Assembly (NCBI GenBank): GCA_016927855.1
Contig: JAFGLV010000101.1
Coordinates: 1-64,000, forward strand
Direction: 5' to 3'
Length of the DNA stretch: 64,000 bases
Source of the DNA: Sedimentisphaerales bacterium
GTDB lineage: Bacteria; Planctomycetota; Phycisphaerae; Sedimentisphaerales; Anaerobacaceae
Under the pieces are notes generated by a model. The model ran no database searches and was not told the origin of the DNA. It saw only the letters and a program-made list of their open reading frames with translations. How positions within the stretch are numbered: the stretch's first letter is position 1; each line of letters opens with the position of its first letter. Made by a program: the position numbers and the translations under genes. Shown piece by piece: positions 38,842 to 48,498 of this stretch.

Positions 38842-39459
38842 ATGAACCCCGCATTGGTTTCACTTCTGTGGGCCTTGTCATTGACGGTTCCTATGGCACA
38901 GGCTTCAAACGCTCCGGCGGCGATCCCCTCTTCGGGGCCGGTGGCCCGGGTCCAGATCAAGATCAGCGCTCCTGACGACATCAAGAGCCAGATCCAGCAG
39001 CACCTGGCGCAGAGTCTGCAAGCGGTGGGCAACGTGGAGCTGGTCGAGGAGACGCCGCGCTGGACCATCGAGATTGTCACTTCGGTGCTTCAGGACAATG
39101 AAGGTCGCGCCCATGGTCTGGGCCTGTCCTTCGTCATCCTCGAACACGGTCCCCAGATGCAGATGCTGGTGACGATGGCTCAGGCATGGCGCTACGTGAT
39201 GGCCGCCGGCTTTCTGCAGGACAAGTTCATCGAGCAGGGGATGAGGCAATTGGTCAGTCGCGTCGATGTGCTGGCCAAGGCGGCGGATCTGACGGTGATG
39301 TCCGAGCATAAGATGTGCGTGATTCCTCTGGCCAAGGTGGGGGAGGCGTGCCGGGACATCGCGGCTACTCTGGATGCGCGGTTCCTGCGCGCGTCGGCGG
39401 CGAGCGATGTGGCAGCGACTCTTGGCTCTGTAGAACAGCCAACGGTAGCGAAAGAGTGA
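38842..39459 (+). CDS. Exported protein of unknown function
   Basis: This 205-residue protein starts with a clear signal peptide (MNPALVSLLWALSLTVPMAQA) preceded by a strong AAGGAGGAGG Shine-Dalgarno. The mature part mixes helices and strands: VQIKISAPDD, IQQHLAQSLQAVGNVELVEE, TPRWTIEIVTSVLQDNEG, LSFVILEHGP. The central strand-helix layout resembles small periplasmic domains of the Tol/Lpp-assembly type only in outline, and no family is assigned. It has its own promoter and is followed by a 405-nt gap before htrA, so it is probably monocistronic. Confidence 0.7.
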   Translation: MNPALVSLLWALSLTVPMAQASNAPAAIPSSGPVARVQIKISAPDDIKSQIQQHLAQSLQAVGNVELVEETPRWTIEIVTSVLQDNEGRAHGLGLSFVILEHGPQMQMLVTMAQAWRYVMAAGFLQDKFIEQGMRQLVSRVDVLAKAADLTVMSEHKMCVIPLAKVGEACRDIAATLDARFLRASAASDVAATLGSVEQPTVAKE

Positions 39460-39611
39460 GAAAGAGGATGAGATCGGCACCGTCGGCCGGCCATCGGTAA
39501 GATCGTGTCGGACTGTCCCGGGACAGCTTGCCTGTCGTCGGGACAGCGCCGTTCTAATTGTGCGCGGCAGGCCAAGGAGGGGTCGCTGTCTTACAGGTCC
39601 ATGGATGGACG

Positions 39612-39677
39612 AAAGGGCACTGCCTAGGCGGGCCATCCCGTGGGACGACAGGGAGCTGCCGTGGGCAGTGCCCTTTT
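39612..39677. repeat. Long hairpin with T-run on the + strand
   Basis: AAAGGGCACTGCC (39612-39624) pairs perfectly with GGCAGTGCCCTTT (39664-39676), with a 39-nt loop and a T at 39677. The plus strand ends in CCCTTTTG. It lies between the exported-protein gene and the htrA promoter and could act as a terminator or be a dispersed palindrome. The loop is long for an intrinsic terminator. Confidence 0.5.
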
Positions 39678-39759
39678 GTATTGGGGCCGCGTGCCGACTG
39701 CGCATCCCGGCCGAACCCCACCACGATCGACTCATCGCGCGAAGCCGAGCGACGGACCT

Positions 39760-39788
39760 TTGACAACCCGGCTTCCCACGCTTATCAT
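39760..39788 (+). promoter_or_regulatory. Putative strong sigma-70 promoter for htrA
   Basis: TTGACA at 39760-39765 (perfect consensus) and TATCAT at 39783-39788 are separated by the optimal 17 nt and lie 76 nt before the htrA ATG. This is one of the best promoter matches in the window. Confidence 0.65.
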
Positions 39789-39864
39789 CATGCGCACCCG
39801 GCTCGAGCGTGCCGGAGACGGCTGGCTCGGCCCCACTTGCAGATATGGAAACCGGAGCGCTCTG

Positions 39865-41010
39865 ATGGAACAGAACTTCGAACGTGGACATGCCGCTCAA
39901 AGACCGGATCACAGTCGTGGGCTGATTCTGCTCTTGCTGGCCGTGATCGCGGTGTTTGTCTTCTCCTTCTGGATCAAACCCTGGCTGACCGGGCCCTACG
40001 ACCGGGATGCAACCCCGCGCGCCGTGACTCCACGCGGCGACCTGGCCCAGGACGAACAGAGCACGATCGAGCTGTTCCGGCGGGCTTCCCCCTCGGTGGT
40101 CTACATCACCAGTCTGCGAGTGGGGCGGGATTTCAGCTTCAACGTCCTGAAGATCCCGCAAGGGGCCGGCTCGGGGTTCGTCTGGGACGCCAACGGGTAC
40201 ATCGTGACCAACTACCACGTGATCCAGAACGCCCAGGCAGCCGACGTGACTCTGGCGGACCACTCGACCTGGCCGGCGGAGCTGGTTGGGACCGAGCCCG
40301 ATAAGGACCTGGCGGTCTTGAAGATTCAGGCGCCGCCTGGGCGTCTTCCTGCCATCGCCGTTGGCACGTCCAGCGATCTGGAGGTGGGTCAGAAGGTGTT
40401 TGCCATCGGCAACCCATTCGGCTTCGATCAGACACTGACCACCGGCGTGATCAGCGGCCTTGGGCGGGAGATCGAATCGGTTACGAACCGCCCGATCGCC
40501 GGGGTGATTCAAACGGACGCCGCGATCAACCCGGGCAACTCAGGCGGTCCCTTGCTCGACAGCGCCGGGCGCGTCATCGGCATCAATACCGCCATCGTCA
40601 GCCCCTCGGGCGCGTATGCCGGTGTGGGCTTCGCGGTGCCGATCGACGCCGTCAATCGGATTGTGCCTCAGCTCATCCGCGACGGGCGCGTGCGAAAAGC
40701 CGGTCTCGGTATCACACCTGCCGAGGACGCTGTAGCCAGGCGCGTCGGCGTTCGGGAAGGGGTTTTGGTCTTGAACGTGGCACGCGCCAGTGCGGCCGAG
40801 CAGGCGGGCCTGCGACCCACCAGGGTAGACGCACGCGGCGCCATCGTGCTGGGCGATGTGATCGTCGCCATCGACGGGGATCCGGTGCGGGAGCTGCGCG
40901 ACCTCTACCGCATCCTCGATACGCACGAGGTGGGCGATATCGTGCGCCTGCGCTTGCGCCGTTCTGGCGGCGAAGTCAATGTGGACGTCACCCTGCAGGA
41001 ACTGCCGTGA
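39865..41010 (+). CDS. HtrA/DegP-family periplasmic serine protease
   Basis: This 381-residue protease has one N-terminal membrane span (about 23-42), then a trypsin-like domain with the catalytic His (TNYHVIQ near 115), Asp (DKDLAVLKI near 150) and Ser (GNSGGPLL near 225). One C-terminal PDZ domain follows (about 285-375; RVGVREGVLVLNV). This matches DegS/HtrA-type envelope quality-control proteases anchored in the membrane with one PDZ. The strong promoter and GGAG Shine-Dalgarno indicate good expression. The upstream frame starting at 39640 runs through the promoter and was rejected. An intrinsic terminator follows the stop. Confidence 0.9.
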   Translation: MEQNFERGHAAQRPDHSRGLILLLLAVIAVFVFSFWIKPWLTGPYDRDATPRAVTPRGDLAQDEQSTIELFRRASPSVVYITSLRVGRDFSFNVLKIPQGAGSGFVWDANGYIVTNYHVIQNAQAADVTLADHSTWPAELVGTEPDKDLAVLKIQAPPGRLPAIAVGTSSDLEVGQKVFAIGNPFGFDQTLTTGVISGLGREIESVTNRPIAGVIQTDAAINPGNSGGPLLDSAGRVIGINTAIVSPSGAYAGVGFAVPIDAVNRIVPQLIRDGRVRKAGLGITPAEDAVARRVGVREGVLVLNVARASAAEQAGLRPTRVDARGAIVLGDVIVAIDGDPVRELRDLYRILDTHEVGDIVRLRLRRSGGEVNVDVTLQELP

Positions 41011-41049
41011 GCGTGTCGACCGTTGTTCCGCCCACGGCGAAACGAGGGC

Positions 41050-41076
41050 AAACCCAGGCGTCAGGACGGGTTTTTT
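41050..41076 (+). terminator. Putative intrinsic terminator after htrA
   Basis: AAACCC (41050-41055) pairs with GGGTTT (41068-41073) around a 12-nt loop, followed by a T-run through 41076. The stem is short, but the T-run and place 40 nt after the htrA stop support it. Confidence 0.5.
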
Positions 41077-41077
41077 C

Positions 41078-41106
41078 TTGTCAGCGGGTCACCCGGATTT
41101 CATACT
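41078..41106 (+). promoter_or_regulatory. Putative sigma-70 promoter for the nucleotide-sugar genes
   Basis: TTGTCA at 41078-41083 and CATACT at 41101-41106 are spaced 17 nt. It directly follows the htrA terminator and precedes the UDP-HexNAc dehydrogenase GTG at 41229. The -10 box is weak. Confidence 0.4.
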
Positions 41107-41228
41107 GTGGGCGAACAGACTCGCAGGCGGACGCCCCGCCCAATGTCGGGCGTGGCCGGGACGTGCCCGCGTCTTGTGGCGGGAAGGTCTACCCCGACAC
41201 TCGGCTGATTCGTGACAAGGAGGTCTCA

Positions 41229-42548
41229 GTGGCGAAGCGCAAGAAGGCATTTACAGGAAAGGCCCCGTCGGCGTCTGTGGGCATCGTCGGCCTGGGGTAT
41301 GTCGGGCTTCCGCTGGCGCGAGAATTCTGCAAAGGCGGAGCCAAGGTCCTGGGTTTCGACATCAATCCTCGGACGGTCAAGCTGATCAACCAGGGCCGCA
41401 GTCCGATCAAGCACATCCCGCATGCGACCATGGCGGAGATGGTCAAGTCAGGCCGTTTTCGAGCCACGGACAACATGAGCGAGCTGTCCAAGCCTGACTC
41501 GATACTGATTTGCGTACCGACGCCGCTGACGGCGAACCGCGAGCCCGACCTCCAGTACGTGGAATCGACGTGCCGGACGATCGCGAAGTACCTTCGCAAG
41601 GGACAGCTCGTCGTACTCGAGAGCACCACCTACCCTGGCACGACGCGCGAGGTCATGCTGCCGATGCTGGAAGAATCGGGGCTCAGAGTCGAGAGGGACT
41701 TCTTCCTGGCCTTCTCTCCCGAGCGTGAGGACCCAGGTAACAAGAACTTCCGCACGGCCACGATTCCCAAGGTCGTCGGCGGCTATGGCCAGGAGAGTCT
41801 CCGCCGGGCGCTGGAGGTCTATCAGGTGGCGATCGAGAATCTCGTGCCGGTGGCGACGTGTGAGATCGCCGAGGCTGCCAAGATCCTGGAGAATACGTAT
41901 CGCTGCATCAATATCGCGCTGGTCAACGAGTTGAAAATGCTCTTCGACCGGATGGGCATCGACGTCTGGGAAGTCATCCGCGCCGCCAGCACGAAACCGT
42001 TCGGGTTCAATCCCTTTTATCCCGGTCCCGGCCTGGGCGGTCACTGCATTCCGATCGACCCATTCTACCTGACATGGAAGGCGCGTCAATACGGCTTGCC
42101 GACCCGGTTCATCGAGCTGGCCGGCGAGATCAACACGAGCATGCCGCAGTACGTGATCCAGCGCCTGACCGACGCGCTCAACGAGCGCAAGAAAAGCCTC
42201 AAGGGCTCGCGCGTCCTGGTTCTGGGCCTGGCGTACAAGCCCGACATCGACGACGTGCGCGAGTCACCTTCCCTGGAACTGATCGAGCTGCTGCGCGCCA
42301 AGGGCGCAAAGGTGGACTACAACGACCCCTATATCCCTCAGACGCACAAGCAGCGCCAACACGACCTGCGCCTCACGAGCAAACCGCTTACCGCGAAGAT
42401 GCTCGGCGCCTATGATGCAGTGCTGATCGCCACCAACCACAGCGAGTATGACTACGCGTGGATCGTCAAGCACGCCCGCCTGGTCATTGACACACGGAAC
42501 GCCACCGCCAAGGTCCGCGCCGGCCGCGCGAAGATCGTCAAGGCTTAG
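41229..42548 (+). CDS. UDP-N-acetylhexosamine 6-dehydrogenase (WbpA/WecC type)
   Basis: This 439-residue NAD-dependent four-electron dehydrogenase would oxidise a UDP-HexNAc to the uronic acid, a step in capsule or O-antigen synthesis. It shows [14 protein letters not shown] (NAD site), [17 protein letters not shown] and the active-site Cys in [16 protein letters not shown], the form typical of UDP-GlcNAc/ManNAc dehydrogenases rather than UDP-glucose dehydrogenase. The GTG at 41229 has AAGGAGGT 5 nt upstream and gives the standard length. The long frame from 41007 was rejected because it covers the terminator and promoter. The GDP-mannose genes follow. Confidence 0.9.
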   Translation: MAKRKKAFTGKAPSASVGIVGLGYVGLPLAREFCKGGAKVLGFDINPRTVKLINQGRSPIKHIPHATMAEMVKSGRFRATDNMSELSKPDSILICVPTPLTANREPDLQYVESTCRTIAKYLRKGQLVVLESTTYPGTTREVMLPMLEESGLRVERDFFLAFSPEREDPGNKNFRTATIPKVVGGYGQESLRRALEVYQVAIENLVPVATCEIAEAAKILENTYRCINIALVNELKMLFDRMGIDVWEVIRAASTKPFGFNPFYPGPGLGGHCIPIDPFYLTWKARQYGLPTRFIELAGEINTSMPQYVIQRLTDALNERKKSLKGSRVLVLGLAYKPDIDDVRESPSLELIELLRAKGAKVDYNDPYIPQTHKQRQHDLRLTSKPLTAKMLGAYDAVLIATNHSEYDYAWIVKHARLVIDTRNATAKVRAGRAKIVKA

Positions 42549-42580
42549 CGGTCCTGCCGGCCCCGGGAGAACACCCAGCG

Positions 42581-44556
<1,976 letters not shown>

Positions 44557-44609
44557 TGCCTTCAAACAGCGGCGCTGCGATCCCGGTCGCATCCTCCTCG
44601 CCAGTCCGA

Positions 44610-45539
44610 CTAGCGCACACCCATGCGGGGGATGTAGAACGTGCCCTTGTGCGTGTCGTCGGGATAGGGCTCACCCGTTCGAGGGTTCAGGATGACTTTC
44701 ATCGGCCTGGTTTCTGCGGGGCTGTAGGACTCGACGTGCCCATCCACATAGGCGGCTTGCAGGCGGACCACGAAACCGTCCCTCTCCTTGGCAGTGTTGC
44801 TGCCGGAGCAGGACCAGTAGGCCGATGACATGCTCGTTCCATCCGCCACCTGGGCCCCGGGCAGCCTCTCGCAGCTTCCGTAAGCGGCCTGGCACCGCCA
44901 GCAGTCGTATCCGAAGTAATCCGTTACGACGATGCTGCTTTCGCGATACCCTCTGGCGGGCCCGCTGGGACCGATGAACAAGCTGTTGACGTCGGCGAGA
45001 AAACCCACATAGTTCCAGTAGAAGCAGTACGTCCCCACCACCGGGTCCGGCACGGCCGAGGTCTCCGGGTGGTCCCAGTCGTCGCCGGCGTCCCAAGCCT
45101 CCTGGCGATACTTGTACTTGGCCGGCGCGCTGGGGCAGAACATCACGTCAGCATCATCGATATACGCATGCAGATACGCACTGATGGATCGGTGCAGCGC
45201 CGGCGTCCGCTTGAGATAGCCCGTCAGCATGGTCGGTTCCTGCCAGTTCCAGCTCTCCGCCATGCCGACCGTCGCCACCGACGGCGGATAGCGCTGGGCA
45301 TTGTCGGAGGCGAACGTGCCTACGGCCGCGGTGATTTCCTTGAGGTTGTTCATGCTGACCAGCGCGCGCGCCTGGCGCCGAACGGTCGCTACGGTTGGGA
45401 TGAGGATGGCCGTCAGCAGAGCGATGATGCTGGTGACCACGATCAGTTCGACCAGGGTGAACGCACACCGCTGGCGCTTACCCCCGCCAGCGGTGTAGAC
45501 CTGCCTGCGAATACGACTCTGTCGCGCTGTCAGGAACAT
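44610..45539 (-). CDS. Pseudopilin-like exported protein (type II secretion/prepilin leader)
   Basis: This 309-residue protein has a basic leader of about 26 residues, then AFTLVELIVVTSIIALLTAILIP, the hydrophobic pseudopilin stem with Glu at position +5. The residue before Phe is Ala rather than Gly, so prepilin peptidase cleavage is uncertain. The long extracellular part carries CPSAPAKY, DCWRC and other Cys, and periodic aromatic motifs, as in the large planctomycete prepilin-like family. It has its own promoter upstream on the minus strand, and is convergent with the fcl gene. Confidence 0.82.
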   Translation of the reverse strand: MFLTARQSRIRRQVYTAGGGKRQRCAFTLVELIVVTSIIALLTAILIPTVATVRRQARALVSMNNLKEITAAVGTFASDNAQRYPPSVATVGMAESWNWQEPTMLTGYLKRTPALHRSISAYLHAYIDDADVMFCPSAPAKYKYRQEAWDAGDDWDHPETSAVPDPVVGTYCFYWNYVGFLADVNSLFIGPSGPARGYRESSIVVTDYFGYDCWRCQAAYGSCERLPGAQVADGTSMSSAYWSCSGSNTAKERDGFVVRLQAAYVDGHVESYSPAETRPMKVILNPRTGEPYPDDTHKGTFYIPRMGVR

Positions 45540-45578
45540 GTTGTCTTCCGCGCATCACCACTTCCGCTTGCGGAGGCG

Positions 45579-45606
45579 ATCATACCACCATTCTGACTCC
45601 CGTCAA
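45579..45606 (-). promoter_or_regulatory. Putative sigma-70 promoter for the 44610-45539 pseudopilin gene
   Basis: Read on the minus strand, TTGACG (45606-45601) and TATGAT (45584-45579) are spaced 16 nt, 40 nt before the ATG. A short inverted repeat (CCTCCGC/GCGGAAG) lies in the leader. Confidence 0.55.
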
Positions 45607-45680
45607 TCACTGCCCGAAAAAGCAATCCCTCGCAGGTGCACCGCCCGTTTGCAGGTTGAGTCTGAATCGATGGCCATGTT

Positions 45681-45803
45681 GGTCATTTCGACCGGAGGTC
45701 TGCCGCAGGCAGCCCGGAGCGGAGAAATCTGGCCGAGGACGAGCAGGCTGTTTCATCCGCAGCCAGATGTCTCGACTGCGCTGCGCTCCGCTCGACATGA
45801 CAA
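45681..45803. repeat. Mosaic terminal-inverted-repeat element, copy C
   Basis: The left end GGTCATTTCGA and right end CTCGACATGACAA pair imperfectly. The left arm shares CCGGAGG...CAGCCCGGAGCGGAG with the reverse complement of copy A, and the right arm shares GCAGCCAGA...CTGCGCTCCGCTC with copy B. It therefore links both other copies. It occupies the gap between the pseudopilin and beta-helix genes. Confidence 0.75.
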
Positions 45804-45917
45804 GAAAGCCTATCATCTGCCTTAGCTGCAAACGTGTAATGCACCCGGCACTTGCACGGGTCGGCCGGGGCAGCGGGGCGATCGCACCCTCCGCCTGGCG
45901 ATTGCCCCGCCACCGAC

Positions 45918-48449
45918 CTATTGTCCGACGCAGGGTATGCAAAGGCTCATGCTCGCCTGTGGTGTCCCTCCGAAGGCGCCCATATTGATCCTCCCGCCGT
46001 GAGGGGAACGTTCGGCCTCCACGTCCAGCGACGGGTCGCCGGCATCCACGCACGGACTCGTCACCGGGTCGAGCGACCACAGCCCATACGCGGCGACGTA
46101 TCGTCCACCCCGCGCGAACAGATGGTAATCGCCGTTGGCGGGATCTCCGAACAACGGGTCTTCACTGATATTGCCTTCACCTGGGGCCGGTCGCTCGATG
46201 CAACTGTATCTGGCGGTGCAGTCGAACAGGTCACCGGCGGCATTGCCCCAGAGGATGCAACTGCTGATATCGGGGTTCGATCCCGCATAGGCCGCGATGC
46301 CGAACTTGTTGTCCACCAGAGTGACATTGGTGATGGTCGGAGAGGCCCCGGCCAGGAAGATGCCGACGTCGCTGTGGCGAATCACGAAGTTCTTCAGCAC
46401 GCTGGCGCGTGTCTCCGCCATGAAGCACGAGACCGCGTAGCCGTCGGGCGCTTCGAGCAGCGGCGCGCCGCCGGAGCCCATCACGGTAAGCGCCTTGCCG
46501 GTGAAGTTGATCTCCTCGGTGTAGACGCCCGGCAGGACGATGACCCGGTATCCGCTGCGCGCGGTGTCGATCCCCTTCTGGATCGTGGCGAAGGCGACCT
46601 CCGGCGCCCAACCACCGTTGGTATCACTGCCGTTGACACCGTCGACGTAGTAATTGAGCGGGCCGTTGTACTCGTAGGCTCCCATGTCCACGGCGCTATT
46701 GACGATCCGTGGCTCGCCGTTCGGGTCCGTCGAGACATCCGGCGGCAGCGCGGCATCATCGCCGGCATCCAGGCAGGGAGACCCTAACGGCAGTCGCAGG
46801 TCGTCGTCGATCGTGCCGGCGACGCCGTCGGGACCCAGCGGGTCCAGGAAGAGGGGATCTGCGTCGATATTGCCCTCGCCGGCCCAGCCTCCCTGGATAT
46901 CGCAGTATCGGATCGTGGTGTCCTCGTCGCGGAGAAAGACCACTACTTCCTCCGGCGTGTTGTCCCAGAGAATGCAGTTGGCGAAGTCCGCAGCGCTGAC
47001 ACGAGCATAGTAGGCGCCGCCGCTGTCGAAGGCATGATTGGCGGTGAGCGTGCAGTTGGTTATCGACAGCGTCGCCGACAGTGCGCCGTAGAGCGCCGCA
47101 CCGCTCTCGGCCGTGTTTCCAGTGAAGATGCAGTTGACGAAATTGGGCTCACCTTCCTCGTAGACGGCCCCGCCGTCTGTTGCGGCGCCATTCTGCACGA
47201 AATGGCACGCGGCCGCACTGACGCTCCCGGCCGGGCCATTGTACAGCGCGCCGCCTCGGCCGGAAGGGAGCGTCCAGTTCCATAAGAAAACGCAGTCTGT
47301 CAGCGTCGGACGGCTGGCCACTGCGTTGTACATCCCCCCGCCGAGCAGAGCCGAGTTAGACTCAAATCTGCAATTGCCCAGGATGGCATTGCTGATCGTG
47401 TCATTGAAGACGGCGCCGCCGGCCATGAAGACTGTGGCGTCCTCGGGACCGAAGGCGCTGTTTCCTACGAACGAACAACCGACCAGCACCGGATTGCTCT
47501 GGAAATTCGCGATCGCGCCGCCGACGTACTGGCTATTCTGTCCGGTGGCCACGTTCCGGGTGAATGCGCAGTCGATCAGATTCGGCTCGGACTCAACGTT
47601 CAGGACGGCGCCGCCTGTACTGATGATTCCGTCCCCGAAGGCGATGTTTTCGATGAAGGAGCACTCGTGGATGGTTGCCTGGCTATACGCACACACCAGT
47701 GCCGGGCCTCCACACGTCTCCTCGCTCTGGGAGCGGGTAATGTTGCGAGTGAAGGTGCAGCGACTCACTGCGGGTCGGCCACCATTGATCCACACGGCGC
47801 CGCCCGCTCCGGCGGAGCGGCCACCCATCGCCGGGACGATGAAGCCGCCGGCTTCGTAGGCACCCCGACCTCTCTCACCATACGCACCGGTTACGGTGAA
47901 GCCGTCCAGCAGGGTGTCTTCCGACGCGCTCAAGAGCGTGACCACCGTATAGCTGTTGTCGTCGAGGAACGTCGGTTCCGTGAAGTCGGCCAGTGTCTGC
48001 CATTCCAGGTCCGTCAGGTTCGGATCGTTGCCCAGCAGATCGCCGCTGAGAATGCTCGGATAAGCCTCGATATCACGCGCGTTCGGATCGGGTGCCCCGA
48101 GCCCGGCGTAACCTCCCTTCATCACCACGCCCGAGCGCAGGGAGAAATTGGCACTGCGCGAGCCGCTCACGGTGATACCGTAGGATTCGCCGGAACGACC
48201 AGCCGGCGCAGCGTATCTGTCAGGCATGTACACACCTTGTGCTACGCGGATCTCGTCGCCTTCGAAGGCGTCCTGCACTGCCTCCTGCAGGGTGTTGTAT
48301 GCGGTCTCCCACCGCCGATGGTCGGTGGTGCCGAACGGCGCACGCAGGTCCACATAGAGGACCGTGCCGGCGACAACGGTGGTGGTCGTCAGGACCAGCG
48401 CGAAAGCCGCCAGCGCGTTTGCCAGCTTGGCCTGTTTCTTCTTTCTCAT
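45918..48449 (-). CDS. Secreted parallel beta-helix protein
   Basis: This 843-residue protein has a signal peptide (about 1-28; TTTTVVAGTVLYVD) and many right-handed beta-helix turns of roughly 22-25 residues, with Cys-rich rungs of the form ISRCTFTRN, IHECSFIEN, LIDCAFTRN, LVGCSFVGN. The DPNGEPRIVNSAVDMGAYEYNG segment near 590 and a related RINMGAFGG near the end match the conserved end of the choice-of-anchor-Q type helix proteins of planctomycetes. A second helix with FVIRHSDVGIFL follows. It should be a cell-surface or secreted protein, with a glycan as a plausible ligand. It lies 49 nt downstream of the sigma-factor fusion gene. Confidence 0.85.
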   Translation of the reverse strand: MRKKKQAKLANALAAFALVLTTTTVVAGTVLYVDLRAPFGTTDHRRWETAYNTLQEAVQDAFEGDEIRVAQGVYMPDRYAAPAGRSGESYGITVSGSRSANFSLRSGVVMKGGYAGLGAPDPNARDIEAYPSILSGDLLGNDPNLTDLEWQTLADFTEPTFLDDNSYTVVTLLSASEDTLLDGFTVTGAYGERGRGAYEAGGFIVPAMGGRSAGAGGAVWINGGRPAVSRCTFTRNITRSQSEETCGGPALVCAYSQATIHECSFIENIAFGDGIISTGGAVLNVESEPNLIDCAFTRNVATGQNSQYVGGAIANFQSNPVLVGCSFVGNSAFGPEDATVFMAGGAVFNDTISNAILGNCRFESNSALLGGGMYNAVASRPTLTDCVFLWNWTLPSGRGGALYNGPAGSVSAAACHFVQNGAATDGGAVYEEGEPNFVNCIFTGNTAESGAALYGALSATLSITNCTLTANHAFDSGGAYYARVSAADFANCILWDNTPEEVVVFLRDEDTTIRYCDIQGGWAGEGNIDADPLFLDPLGPDGVAGTIDDDLRLPLGSPCLDAGDDAALPPDVSTDPNGEPRIVNSAVDMGAYEYNGPLNYYVDGVNGSDTNGGWAPEVAFATIQKGIDTARSGYRVIVLPGVYTEEINFTGKALTVMGSGGAPLLEAPDGYAVSCFMAETRASVLKNFVIRHSDVGIFLAGASPTITNVTLVDNKFGIAAYAGSNPDISSCILWGNAAGDLFDCTARYSCIERPAPGEGNISEDPLFGDPANGDYHLFARGGRYVAAYGLWSLDPVTSPCVDAGDPSLDVEAERSPHGGRINMGAFGGTPQASMSLCIPCVGQ

Positions 48450-48498
48450 TTCTTGGCGCCCCTTTCTCTCAGCGTCGGGAGCACGGGTTTGTTCACTC

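Noticed and set aside
39640-39864. Extended N-terminus of HtrA
   Set aside because: It spans a consensus promoter and a hairpin, and the ATG at 39865 gives the usual anchor-protease layout.
45852-46787. Plus-strand ORF opposite the beta-helix gene
   Set aside because: It is the antisense of repetitive beta-helix coding sequence and shows no independent motifs.
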